A stretch of DNA of 64,000 bases from Cacajao melanocephalus (lineage: Eukaryota; Chordata; Mammalia; Primates; Pitheciidae): positions 1 to 64,000 of the forward strand of contig CAUYLG010038394.1 of assembly GCA_963573385.1 (NCBI GenBank). Reading direction: 5' to 3'. This document shows, piece by piece, positions 35,701-46,705 of the stretch (position 1 is the first letter of the stretch; every line of letters begins with the position of its first letter). The notes below the pieces were generated by a model, which was given only the letters and a program-made list of their open reading frames with translations, ran no database searches and had not been told where the DNA came from. A program made the translations under genes and the position numbers.

Positions 35701-35861
35701 TGGCCATGAGTATTATCAAACAACTGGCACAACACAGAAAGATGGTCACCAGTTTCTAAATCAAAGGCTCTTAATTGTGTACTTCACTTTCCTATCACAC
35801 ACTCCTGCAAGGTGCTGAACCAAAAGTGCCATTAGAACTAGCTGGGCTCCATAGAAGAATA
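35701..35861 (+). repeat. Inverted duplication, left copy
   Basis: 161 bp matching the reverse complement of 38666-38826 at about 91% by eye (about 15 differences). It begins tggccatgagtattatcaaa and ends agctgggctccatagaagaa. AT-rich simple repeats flank it on both sides. I do not recognise it as a known family. Confidence 0.9.
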
Positions 35862-35990
35862 TAATATATATTATGTATATGTTATGCACATACATCAATA
35901 TGTTACATATATATTGTGTGTGTGTGTGTCTATATATATATAGACACATACAGCCACACATCCATACATATATATATGTACGTATATCTA
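35862..35990. repeat. TA/TG-rich simple-repeat cluster
   Basis: Contains gtctatatatatatagac (35929-35946), an 18-bp perfect palindrome, with a TG run before it. Confidence 0.9.
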
Positions 35991-36169
35991 TGTTAATATC
36001 ATGTCATGACAAAGATAGTCCTGTTCTCAGTCATTTGGTTCCAGGAGAGTGGCACAAAGTGGTGAAGATTAGGGATAGAGGAGTAGAAATGAGCTCCAAG
36101 TGCTACGTTCCCTAGCTAGAGCCTAGTAAGGTTCCATTATTTCCTCTCTCAATTCCCCTTACCTCTGAG

Positions 36170-36578
36170 GCTGGGACATCCCCAGAGTCTTTGGTAGTCA
36201 TTAGCATTGTCCATTAAATTTTTTCCAGACACATGATAGGATTGCACTTACTTGCTTAAATGGAAGCAGAAGGGCCACTTTCAGACAAACGCTCCTAGAG
36301 CAGAGATGTGATTCACCACTCTCGGAAGGCAGCTGCTCCATCAGCTTGGTCCCAGAGTGAGGACAATGATGCGCAGACAATGGCGAGCAGGAAGGGAGGA
36401 AGGGATAAGCTTAATTGGGTGCCATTAGCCTACATTGACATAGGTCAGGCATCTATTCACCCACCAACTTGTATTGCCATACACTAGTTGTGAGATAGAG
36501 CTTCATTATGTTAAGTCACTAAGATTTGCGGGTTATTGGTTACCACAGCATAATCTAGTCTTCCTTGACTGATACAGA
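36170..36578 (+). mobile_element. LTR-like old repeat (MaLR type?)
   Basis: Has ggcagctgctccatcagctt, gtcccagagtgaggacaatg, then taagtcactaagatttgcgg and a terminal cttgactgatacag. The order fits an ERVL-MaLR/MLT1-type LTR, but the exact family is uncertain and the 5' half is poorly matched. Confidence 0.55.
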
Positions 36579-38081
36579 GCCACTGAAATAGAGTTTCTTC
36601 CTCACTAAATCCTCCTGGTGGGGATTTCACAGGGAAAGGTGGCCACTACACGACAGTAACATAGATATATGGACATATATGTATATGTTTGCATATATAT
36701 TTCCCTGTTGCTCCTGCTGCCCTGAGCTAACCTCTGTGGGTGGGGAGACATGATTCTTCATCCTCACCTAATTTGTTCCTGACACTCTTATCAGTTGGGA
36801 CTTGAACCATTGCTTTGTCACCATGGACACCACTCCCTTTGGGGAACTACGCCTGCCTCACCAGGCTTGAATGCAGGGCAGGCTTCCTGTGGCATGAAGA
36901 AAATCCACCCTCAGTAGAAGTGGCGCTGTGTAGAAGTGGGCGCTGTGTGTGTTGACACACAGCAGCAGAGCCAAGAGCTATGGAGAGAGAGAAACCTGCC
37001 AGTTTTGTGAGCTAATGAATCTCTCCCAGTTCTTAAACGAATCTCAGGTAACAGAAATAATTCTTACTAATTCATCCAGCAATATTAAATCTTCTCTCTT
37101 TGAGTGATCCCATTTCCCCATTTTTCTTCCCTTTATGCTATGGTGGCAAGTATACAAGTGACCCCAGGGCCTTGGTCATCATCTTCTTGGTAAACAGGCA
37201 CTCAGCTCTGAAAGCCTCAGGGCTGTGCAACCATTAACTGCTCTTAGCACCCACTTCAACTTCCTGAAGGCAACCGGAACCAACTCAGCGAAAAGGCCTC
37301 TGAGCAGATAAAATGCAGTCAATACAACTCATAGTCAACCTCCTGAATATTACTCTAAGGATTATCTATTCATAAAACCTCAGAGTTAATTTCCTCTCAT
37401 TGTACTGAAGATGATAATACTTTCTCGATTTTCTTTTACCACAGAATAGAAGTAGTCAATTTGAAAGGACGGGGGAGGGAGTGTTTTTCCTCTTAGTGGT
37501 AGAAAGTGACACTGGATAGTCCATTAAAAGGGAGTCAGAAAAACTGCAAATGACAAGCAAAATGCCTCAAGACTGGGGCCATAAGATGTTAGAAACACAG
37601 TGTTTGATATAACTGATGCCCTCAGCATCTCACTGCACATCACCACTTTTAGCTTCGTGCACAAGAAGACGCTACTAGTGGTGACCCTAAGTCAATATAA
37701 CGTTATGTTTGGGATCTTTGGTTTATTAAGGCAGGAGGCTTTTTAATTTAATTTAAAAAATATGATATTGTGAATTGTTTCAAATGCTTGGCAATCAAAG
37801 AATTAAATCCCCATTTTTTTTTCCCCTGGCAAATTTATTTATGTAGAACAGCCCTTTCTCTGATAGTGCTGAGTCCACGAAGTGAGATGTATTGTTTATC
37901 AATATAAATAATTTACAGTGCAGACATATTTATCTTGTTTGTGTTCAATGAGATAATGTTTGTGGATGTGTTTTGTAATTGGTAGAATACAATACAGTGT
38001 TCTTTATCATTGTGCTCCCTGGAAATCCTCAATGACATTGATATTCATTGGCTTTTCTTCCTTAGGAATCCCTGGATGAAC
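36579..38081. other. Repeat-poor unique sequence
   Basis: About 1.5 kb without a gene. It includes an AT-rich run at 36660-36703 and a 16/17-bp tandem pair (gtagaagtggcgctgt, 36914-36946). Positions 37650-38000 are AT-rich, unique and rich in TAAT, TTTGTT and TTGTGAATTG words, so they are a weak candidate for a conserved regulatory element. Confidence 0.35.
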
Positions 38082-38285
38082 CATTCTCAATGTTTAGTGT
38101 ACATAAAGTTCCTCTGGGAAGCTTGTTGAGAGTGCAGATTCCAAAGTCTCTTTCTTAGTTATACTGATTTAATGAATCTGGGGTAGAATCCAGAAACCTG
38201 GATTTTAAATAAGGACCACCCCTCACATGCCCACCCACCTCCGCCGTTCCAAGTGATTCTCACACAGGCAGTCCAAAGTCTAACC
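38082..38285 (+). mobile_element. MER5A with internal insert
   Basis: Reads ctcaatgtttagtgtacata, ggaagcttgttgagagtgca and tgatttaatgaatctggggt, then tgattctcacacaggcag. A C-rich stretch near 38218-38248 looks inserted or diverged. Confidence 0.65.
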
Positions 38286-38665
38286 TTTTACAAAACACAG
38301 CTCTCTGCTGCTCTACAGCCCCCGATTGCCCTGGGATGGTTCCCTTTTTCACACTGTGCCTGAAAGGAAATCTTCCCTCTTGTACGGTGGCTAAGTCAGA
38401 ACCCAGACCTGAGTCATTGAACAGAGGGTGGAAACCATAAAATAAAATAGAATCTGGTTGAGGTGACTGGAATAAGTTGGAGGAAAAAAAAAGACTTCCT
38501 AAGTCAAGTTTTAGATGGTGGTATAATTAGAATTATTATCCATTATTTATGTGGCAGATGATGTTCATGAGGTGCTTGATGACTCTGTTAATAGGCAGTG
38601 GTTCTGCAGAAGGGGAAGGTGACATTGGTCACTCTTTCTCCCTGCTGCCTCCCTCCCGCTGTCTC
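38286..38665. other. Unique sequence
   Basis: No gene and no named repeat. Confidence 0.35.
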
Positions 38666-38826
38666 TATTCTTCCATCAAGCCCAGCTGGTTCTAATGGCA
38701 CTTTTGGTTCAGCACCTTGCAGGAGTGTGTGACAGGAAGGTGAAGTACACAGTTCAGAGCCTTTGGCATAGAAACTGGTGACCATCTTTGTGTAGTGTGC
38801 CAGTTGTTTGATAATACTCATGGCTA
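38666..38826 (-). repeat. Inverted duplication, right copy
   Basis: The reverse partner of 35701-35861. Similarity stops at 38826, just before a MIR, and at 38666 where a C/T-rich unique segment begins. A minus-strand frame starting MSIIKQLAHYTKMVTSF runs through this copy; in the left copy it stops after 17 residues. Confidence 0.9.
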
Positions 38827-38844
38827 TTCCTTGACCACCATCTC

Positions 38845-39035
38845 TGTGTTAGACATTTGTTATCTATGACCTCATTAAATACTCATAGCAGCCTTTCAAG
38901 TAGACTTTATCTCTTTAAAGATGAGGAAACTCAGGTTCAAAGAGGTTCAATGACCTGCCCAAGGCAACGCAGCCAATAAATAGTGCAACCAGGTGATCTG
39001 AGTCTAACATGCAGGGCCTTTCCGCTACTGTTCCC
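38845..39035 (-). mobile_element. MIR
   Basis: Reads agatgaggaaactcaggttc, then aaagaggttcaatgacctgc, then ccaaggcaacgcagccaata. Confidence 0.85.
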
Positions 39036-40299
39036 AAGAGCCTCAGAGGGAAGAGCCCACTACAGGTCTTTTGTCTCTGCAGGTCATCTTGGGTCTCGTT
39101 AGTGCTTTGCTCTTATTATGGTCAATAGTGACCCTCGCCCTCTCTTGCCAGATTCATTTAGTCCTCTCTGCTTTTTCCCAGTGTCAAGGCCTGGACTGCT
39201 CTATAAAGGGGCACTATTGGCAGAGCAGGGATCAGTCTTAACCTGAAGGTTTCTGAGAACAAAAAGCACCGGGTATATGTCATCCTTCCTCTGTCAATGG
39301 ACCCCATTAGCTTCGCTGTTGCCTTTGCTATGACAAATAATTTTTTCCTTCTTTCACCTGAATACAGCCTTTCGAAAAGTCAAGACCTATTATGTAAGGC
39401 TGGCATGTCCTAGGAGAAAGGGAAAACACAAAGTTAAGCATAGCCTGTCAAAACCAGGGGCAACTGGGCTTGAAAAATCCTTGCTCTTCAGGGGCAGTGA
39501 TATCCCAGTTTAGTGTAATGACAGTCATCATGCCCAGTGTCCTCTAACAATCTGACTTTAATGGGGTTACTATAGCTGGGGTAAAGCATTTTATATGGAA
39601 CCAGGTTTACATTATCCTACTCTTTAGAGATCTTGCTTGCAATGCTGTTCAAATCCTTTAATCCATAAATAGGATTCCAGACAGCACTGGGCTGCCTTCC
39701 AAAACTGTAATCTTCTAGTATATGAATTATTACCAAAAGATTAGGGTGTTTCTAGTAATAACATTTCAAATAAATCAGCTTTCATGGAGGAACAACAAAC
39801 TAATATTGGAAATAACAATATAAAGACATTTATATAGCCACTTGCTAGAATAACTTTCCTAACCAGGGACTTCTTTTCTCATTTACATTCATTCTGTTCG
39901 AAAAGTCTTTTTTCATTTATCATCAGCTGCTGGCTTTAGCCATAAAGCATGCCACGTGTTCCCTTGTCCTGGGACTCTTTGATGGCTGTGAAATTACCAG
40001 TTCTGTTTACCTTGGGATGGTCAGAGATGTTGATACTGTCCTCAGAAGCTGTAAGTCCCTTTGGACTTTCTCTTTGACTCCAGGAAAGTGTGTAGGAAGA
40101 GCTACGTGTACATTTCAGGCTGGAAAATACTCTTTTGAGGCTTCATATCAAATATTATAAATAAGATTATGATGTAGAAGAGAGAGTTCCTTGCATGGAT
40201 TTAGGGATTGAGTCCTTTTTGGTGGCACAGAGATCTACCGGCAGTAAAGATTTACTCAGCATGTACATGCCATGGTGATGACCCCAAGGCGGTGATGTG
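39036..40299. other. Repeat-poor unique sequence
   Basis: No gene and no named repeat over about 1.26 kb. Positions 39560-39960 are AT-rich with many TAAT, AATAAC and CATAAA words. Confidence 0.35.
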
Positions 40300-40475
40300 A
40301 GGTAAGAGGACTTGCCTTATAGCTTGATGAATTCTGGCTTCTTCACTCACCAGTCTTAGGAATACTGGGCACATTTCTTTACCTCTTTGTTCCTCTATAT
40401 TCTCATCTAAAAAATGGGGATATTTACTACCCTATGGGATTATTGAAGCTAAATGAAGTATCAGTGGTAAAGTCA
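40300..40475 (+). mobile_element. MIR
   Basis: Reads cttctggcttcttcactcac-like start, then atttctttacctctttgttc, then attctcatctaaaaaatggg. Confidence 0.75.
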
Positions 40476-40854
40476 GAATTCATACTATGAGTTTTTTTTC
40501 TCTACTTTTTACTGTTCTTTTAAACCATTTGAGTTCATGGTGATGTGGCTGATAGATAGTGAGGGGCTTCCCTCTCTTAGCCACAGATGGCTGCTTTGAG
40601 AAATGCCTCCAGGCTAGAAGCAAAGATATTTGCTCAACGCCCATTTATGTGGCTCATGTCTGTGACCTTGAGTGAGTTGTCACACTTCTGGATCTCCATT
40701 CAATCTTCTATGGAAGTGTCTAGGAAGTGTCTACCTCCTTTCTACCTTGCCAGGTGAGGAGGCAGGAAAGCCAGTATACTTACATGTGCTCACATTGTAA
40801 AGACATTTCATAGTCATAGAATTTTAATGCTAGTAGAGGTTATATAGGAAGAAA
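40476..40854. other. Unique sequence, possible MIR scrap
   Basis: tctgtgaccttgagtgagtt near 40660 resembles a MIR core but is too short to rely on. No gene. Confidence 0.3.
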
Positions 40855-41090
40855 AGGAATTAACATTTATTAAAAGTACTCACCATATTCAAAGTACTTT
40901 ATATGCTTCACCATATTTAATCTTAACAGCCCCGTTAGGAAGGTGGAGTTATGCCCGATTTACAGATGTGGATGCTGAGGCTCAGAGAGCCACTTTTAGT
41001 TAACTTATTCCAGGTCACACAGCTAAAACGTGGGGGAGACAGACCTCAAAAACTATGGAACTCCAAAGTCTACCTACTACACTGTTTTTA
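40855..41090 (-). mobile_element. MIR, nearly full length
   Basis: Reads ttaacatttattaaaagtac, cgatttacagatgtggatgc, tgaggctcagagagccactt, then ccaggtcacacagctaaaac. Confidence 0.85.
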
Positions 41091-41104
41091 TCCTCCATGA
41101 TTCT

Positions 41105-41225
41105 TATGTTACAGATGACCAACAGAATTGGGACTTAAATCATCCATCCATGGACTTAGCTGGTTAGTGAAAATGCAGGACTAGAACCTAAGTTTCCCGA
41201 TTGCTATTCCTGTGCACCAGCTCCC
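41105..41225 (-). mobile_element. MIR fragment (weak)
   Basis: tatgttacagatgaccaaca and ggactagaacctaagtttcc fit a second, decayed MIR directly after the previous one. Confidence 0.4.
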
Positions 41226-42252
41226 CACCCAGCCCTGAAAATTGGTATACATTGCCTAACCTCACCGTCTGTCTTATATTATTATTTCAAAGATGCTTTG
41301 TTTTCATTTCTGATGGGTTTTCTACAGACACAGGCTCCTGACATTTTAGTTCTAAGACTCTCTTCTTATATGAAAAGGTTGGGATAGTTGATTTCTTTGG
41401 TTCCTGCTAGCTCAAAAATTCTATTATTCCTATGACCCTCCATTCCCCATAGCAGTTAATGATCTGTAAAGAAACACTTAAATGCACAGGTTTACTACCT
41501 TCTCACTCTGCAAGCTAGAGGGAAGCCAACTATTATTATTTTTTCTTCAAACGGGAGATCTGAGACCCACTTTTGCTTGAGCAACTAACTCAAGGACATA
41601 GCACATCAGTAGCTGAGCCAGGCCTGGAATGCTCGAAGGGGATTGTGTTTTGTTCACCTGTTAACCTCGACCTTTAGCAGAGGGGCTGGGACACACTGCG
41701 TGCTTGTTTACAGTAGAATAAATATGCTTGTGCATTAATGAGCCATGAGTGAAGTTGGATCCAGGCTTTCCAACTCTAAGTATGGGCTTCCATTAGCAGC
41801 AATCTTTTCCCCTCAAACCTTTTGTAATGAAGGAAATGTGCCTGTTTGCTAAGTGCTTCATAGGTTGGGATTCCTAAAAGCAAAGTGGCCCCACAGAGTA
41901 CATTTCAAAAAGTGGAGGTCTTATTTGTTATTTGCAGATCACCGGGGTGGCAGGTCTAAATTCAGACCTGGGAGGATGGATGAGTGAATTTGCACACACC
42001 ACTCCAATCTACTTCCACTCTTTCAATTTAAGGCAGCATTATTATATTATTAATGGGATGGGAGAGGGGATGCCTGGAGAAGAGATATTTGTGAAATGTC
42101 TCTTCAGATTAAAGGAGCTTTGAAATGGAAAGCATTAGCCCTCTGATTAACTGAGCCCTGCACTTTACATTTTAGACTTTAAAAAAGAAGAGAGGAAAAA
42201 AAAAAACACTGTGTTTTTGGAAGCTTGTGTCATTTTTTTTTTCCGTTTCCAG
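41226..42252. other. Mostly unique sequence
   Basis: A weak plus-strand L2 tail is possible at 41648-41745. Positions 42170-42252 hold A-rich and then T-rich sequence, ending in the polypyrimidine tract of the candidate exon. No other feature. Confidence 0.4.
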
Positions 42253-42381
42253 CCTTCTGCTTAGCTGCCCCGAAAGGCAGGCAGTGATGAATGGAGCCTA
42301 CTACAAAAGAAAGCCGGCGGGTACACATGGGTCCGGTGCTGTTTCTGTCAGGGCGGCTCAAAGGGAAGGCCGCACCACACG
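42253..42381 (+). other. Candidate internal or first-coding exon, gene unknown
   Basis: A T/C-rich tract (12 T, then ccgtttcc) ends in ag at 42251-42252, a strong acceptor. The enclosed 129 bp end in g followed by gtgagt (42382-42387), a strong donor. The length is divisible by three. One frame (from 42254) is open throughout and contains MNGAYYKRKPAGTHGSG with an ATG at 42287. A second frame is open from the ATG at 42291 (MEPTTKESRR...). The segment is GC- and CpG-richer than its AT-rich flanks. I recognise no protein family. It could be a coding exon, a 5' UTR exon with an alternative start, a lncRNA exon, or chance signals in a conserved element. No partner exon was found in the window. 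Confidence 0.4.
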
Positions 42382-43019
42382 GTGAGTTCCCCCTTTTCTC
42401 CCTAAACAAATGTTGTTTTTACTGAAGTGGGGCCGGTCTGATTTAATTACAGGGGGAAAGAGAAAGAGGCTGTCCTTCCATTCTTCTGCTCCATGAGAAG
42501 TGACACTGGCAGGCTTGGGTGGGATGAGAACCAGAATGCACCAGTCCTCAGGGCCCCTGGTTCAATCACTCTTTCTGCCTTGGTTTCCCCATCTGTCAAA
42601 ACCAGAACAAAGCTTTCCTAGCTGTCTAGGGGGTGTGGAAGGACTGCTTTTATAAATTGATCTGATGACACAAAGTGTGGGAAAGGGGAGAAAGGGGCAT
42701 GAGAGGGTCTGTGCCAACCAGCAGCAATGACTTCATACATTTGTTTCCTGTCAGTATGAGAGGTGGGGACAGGGCTGAGTCAATGACAAGAATTGAGATA
42801 TATTTTTCCTTGGGGAGTTTTTGGAATAGACCAGGTGCCACTCTTCACTTCCCCAAACACAGGCACAGATACTATAATTTAGATGATATTTAAAATCAGG
42901 AAGGCAGAGGAAAGGACTTGACCTCTAGAAGACCTTTCTCAGAAGAGGATTCTGGGACACAGGTTTTCGCAAGCAAGTCTGTGCTCTGGGCATTGAAGAC
43001 AATGTATCTTCATTGAAAA
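42382..43019. other. Unique sequence with a weak MIR piece
   Basis: Positions 42545-42615 (ctttctgccttggtttcccc, then atctgtcaaa) resemble a MIR core. Otherwise unannotated. Confidence 0.35.
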
Positions 43020-43240
43020 GCGCTCCGTCCTTCTCCCGGCTTGCAGCACAGGGATGGTTCCACTCATTAGCGGGCAGGCCTGTTTCTCAGGCGCTGGCCT
43101 GCTCTTCTTAAACAACTATTGTCTCCTTTCCTATTCAGCTGTCAGCTCATTCCCCATGATGCTGCTGACTTTTAGCCTGAAAAGGATCTTTTCCCTGCTG
43201 GGCAGTGAGGCAAGCTCCACCTAAGGGGCTGCAGCCCCTC
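43020..43240. promoter_or_regulatory. Candidate enhancer-like unique block (unproven)
   Basis: A moderately CpG-richer stretch (aaagcgctccg, gcgggcaggcc). It contains a SOX-type aacaactattgtc (43111-43123), then cctattcagctg (43130-43141) and cagctcatt (43143-43151), i.e. E-box and TALE-like words. A very similar word order recurs at 57517-57543. Regulatory function is inferred from motif clustering only. Confidence 0.25.
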
Positions 43241-43867
43241 CTCTCTGCTTCAGAGAAAGAGCCAGCATCCTCCTAATACCATCCAGAGATCTTAGCTGGC
43301 CTTAGCCCAGTGAAAATAAGGAGATGTGAAGACGAGTAAATTAATAACTTATTATATTTCTAGACACCCCTCGGGTTGGGTAAACAGGTTATGTGGAGGC
43401 AAAATAGGTTAGTTTAGGAGCAGAAAACATGAAACACGATGACAAATCCACTGAGGGCCAATTGGACCATGCATTTATTTTCAGAGATTAGGCAAAACCC
43501 CAAAGATACCATGCAGTGTTACCTGGGAGGAGTACTACTGAGGTTCTTGTTTTCATTCCGGAACTAACCAGTTAGTCTACCTGAATCTATTCAGTTAGAC
43601 CAGTTAGTTTAACTGAACATGTTGCAAGGCTAGTGACTGTTGGTAAAGCACTTGACCAGAGGGTAAGCCTAATGCCTCTCTGTACCAGCTTAAAAACAGA
43701 TCTGCTCATGAACGTATTGTGTTTTATGATACATAAAAGAACAGCAGTCTTAAATTTAGGAAATTGTTTTATTCTCTAGACATACCTCTCACTAGTTTGC
43801 CTTCTGGATTCCAATGTATATTAAAAATAGATTGAGAAAAGAGGAAGTAGAAAAAATATTGTAATTC
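43241..43867. other. Unique sequence
   Basis: No gene and no named repeat. Confidence 0.35.
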
Positions 43868-44162
43868 TTTTTTTTTTTGGAGACAGGGTCTTGCTCTGTT
43901 GCCCAGGCTGTAGTGCAGTGGTGTGATCATAGCTCACTGTAACCTTGAATTCCTGGGCTCAGGAGATTCTCCCACCTCAGCCTGCTGAGTAGTTAGGACC
44001 ACAGGTTCATGCCACCACACCCAGCTAATATTTTTAAGAATATTTGTATAGAGACGAGGTCTTGCTTTGCTCCCCAGGCTGATCTCAAACTCCTGGCCTC
44101 AGGAAATCCTGCCTGGCCTCACAAAGTGTTGGGATTACAGGCATGAGCCACTGTACCTGGCT
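43868..44162 (-). mobile_element. AluJ
   Basis: Reverse Alu with gggtcttgctctgttgccca and ctgggctcaggagattctcc. The outer end gagccactgtacctggct is retained. Likely target duplication tgtaattct/tgcaattct at 43860-43868 and 44164-44172. Confidence 0.93.
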
Positions 44163-44172
44163 CTGCAATTCT

Positions 44173-45154
44173 ATATACTGGAGTTTTAGTGATTATTATT
44201 GAGGAAAAGTTTCCAAAAAATGAAAAATAATATATGGCACCCTCAAAACCACTCATCTTTCTCTCGACTCCTGGGGCGGCTCTGGGTAAACCCTATTTGA
44301 AATGCCCCGGAACAGGGACAGCCTGGCTGCAGAGTTGCCACGGCATCTGTGTTTCCCTTGCCGGAGATGGAGGCAGGTGAAATCCTGGTTTGGCGAAGAT
44401 AGCAAGGTGAAAAGTTCACGGTATACTTGAAGCTGAAACAATGAAAATTGTATATCCATTAGAGGGAAGAGAAGAGGGAATTTCTAAAATCGCTAATGGG
44501 ACTAATTTGCCCGCTTTCCCTTGAGAGGCAGGTTCATCCCCCACTTCAGGATGTTATGGATCTCCTGCAGTTTCCTGCTGTCTTAAGAATTTTCTGTCAC
44601 GTGGCATCTCTTTTCTCCCTTGCTTTATTCTTTGGCATCCCCTTTTCTCCACCTCAGGCTTCCAGATAATCAGTCTCATGATGCCAGGTGACTTGCTCCC
44701 GTTCAGCATAATTGAGTCTTCACAGTCACTCGAAACATCGGCCCCTTTGGAGCTGGCCAAGCCTGGTAATTAAAATGTCCCCTTCATCTTTAATTGCTTC
44801 ATTTAACATCTAGTGCAATGGTATAGGAGAGCATGTGCCCTCTGCAATGATCTGGTGTGCCCTGGATAACTGACAAGCAGCACCTCTTGCCCCGGTTCAG
44901 GAAGATTAGTCTGTTTGGGGGCTTAGTATCTTTAAATTCCAGCCATCCTTTGACCCACTGTGCTTTCTCACTTGCTTAGGAAATGTAATTTTAATTTCCT
45001 CTGCCTTCCTGGGCGCCAAGTGGGGCCAGTGTCTGCCCCACCCTCACACACAGAGAGGATATTGCATCTCCCAGGAACTTTATCATCGCACAGACCACAT
45101 ACTCTTACCCAGGTCAGGTGCAAGGGAATGGGGAGAAGCTCAGGGCTGGGAGGA
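44173..45154. other. Unique sequence
   Basis: No gene and no named repeat. cttcatctttaattgcttca near 44785 is a homeodomain-like word cluster. Confidence 0.35.
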
Positions 45155-45300
45155 AAGAATCCGAGTCTGAGTCGCAGCTTCACAGCTCTGCCAGTTCCTA
45201 ATGGGGACGTGGGGGCCAGGCCCTTGCTGCACTCCCTCCAGCCTCACTCTCCTCTCTTGCAAATGGTGTATTGACACCGACACTACAAGGTTACAGGTAG
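45155..45300 (+). mobile_element. MIR fragment
   Basis: Reads gagtcgcagcttcacagctc, then tgccagttcctaatgg, then cctcactctcctctcttgca. Confidence 0.5.
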
Positions 45301-46167
45301 TGGTGGGGGTGGGACCAAATGAGGGAAGTGAGAGAAGTCTGGTAATGTCTTAAACAAATGAAAACAGAATGTAAGTTAAGATTGTGGCACCGAGGCCATC
45401 TGGGATCATGAGTGTGACTGACTAAAAGAGATGGCCTCTTCCTTGCATCCTCTAAGCATGGCTGTGGGAGGGAGGGCGGAAGAACCCTAGACATGAGTTG
45501 GGTATGGTAGGAGGGAATGATGATGCTTCCAGGGAGAATGCTGCTGCAGGTAGCCTCCAGGTCATGATTCTTTGCCTCCTCTTCTTAGCATTGATTCTCC
45601 TAAAGAAAGTATCGTTGGGTGGCAGGGGCAGGCCCCTTCCTGCCAGAAGGATTTCATGGCGCCACCAGAAATCATTGATGGGGTGGCAGAAATGGGGAAC
45701 AGTATCTCTTGCTGATAATTTAAAGAACTGGTCAATGTGGAAAGATATGGTTACATTTTCTGAAATAATTTCGTATGTTTAAGTCTCTTAGAGAAAATCT
45801 AGCAAAGTGACCTTGAGCATCCCTGGGAGCAGAGAAAATTATGTTGGTGTTACTAAGACCTCTCCATGCTAAAAGTATAGATAAAAGGTAAATGTATCGC
45901 CATGTGCCTCTGAATTTGTAAATGAGCTTCATAATACTTTGAATCGAGTAACTTCTACCTCTTCAGCATCAAAAATATTAGGGCTTCCTTTTGTACAAGG
46001 TGTGTGTGTTTGTGTGCATTCCTATTTAGACCTGTGCATGTTTGGATGGATGGGATATGGGGAGAGGAGAATCCATCATCTGGATGGGGGTGAGAGGATA
46101 TGGGAAGAAAATGCTAAGAACTGGGCTTTTTGAACTGGCCTGGTGATTTGGAGAAAAATTGACCCTT
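45301..46167. other. Unique sequence
   Basis: No gene and no named repeat. The 94-residue frame at 45498-45782 has a hydrophobic LLFLALILL stretch but no other support. Confidence 0.35.
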
Positions 46168-46361
46168 GGTGAATGCCAGATTTTGCAAATAAAAATACAG
46201 GATGCCTAGCTAAATTTGAATTTCAGATAAACAACAAATGCCTTTTTAGTATACACATTTAGTGTGAAATATTTAGAACATACTTATAGTAAATAATTAT
46301 GTGTTGTTTATCTGCAATTCAAATTTGGATGGACATCCTGTGTTTTATCAGGCAGCCCTAC
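46168..46361. mobile_element. Palindromic DNA transposon (MER53-like)
   Basis: The left arm (gaatgccagattttgcaaat, then tttgaatttcagataaacaa) is mirrored by the right arm (ttgtttatctgcaattcaaa, then catcctgtgttttatcaggc). The whole element is a long imperfect hairpin of about 195 bp, a MITE-like hAT relic. Confidence 0.8.
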
Positions 46362-46614
46362 TTGGGGTGGAGTGGTGTGCAATAGCAGTGTCTTTGAACT
46401 ATGAAATAAGTATACAACTATTAGTGTTCTTCCAATGTTTATGGTGTCTATAAGAACAAGAAACTTGAGAGTAGAAGGTTTAAAACCTTGTACCCAATCA
46501 AGTGTTTGGAAAATATTTTGTCGTGTACTGGAGAATAATAAATATATTGAGAAAACCATCTGGTTATTCAGCATAGAATCACAGAGTCCTGTGTTTATTT
46601 GACATCAATCTTTT
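46362..46614. other. Unique sequence
   Basis: Nothing recognised. Confidence 0.3.
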
Positions 46615-46705
46615 TAAATCCTTTCATTAACAAAGCATTTACTGAGCACCTACTGTATCCCAAACATTCTGTTTGCTGCTTGAGTAACTAAGATAGAAAC
46701 CAATT
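46615..46705 (-). mobile_element. L2/MIR 3' fragment
   Basis: Reads catttactgagcacctactg, then tatcccaaacattctgtttg. Confidence 0.6.

Noticed and set aside
35485..36115. Several frames rich in Y, I, C and H
   Set aside because: Translations of TA/TG/CA simple repeats.
35701..38826. Terminal inverted repeats of a single 3.1-kb transposon
   Set aside because: The interior contains unrelated repeats (an LTR-like piece, a MER5) and unique DNA. There is no matching target duplication, and the outer ends lack a known terminus.
45498..45782. 94-residue frame with a hydrophobic segment
   Set aside because: One hydrophobic run is not evidence of a membrane protein. No homology or context supports it.
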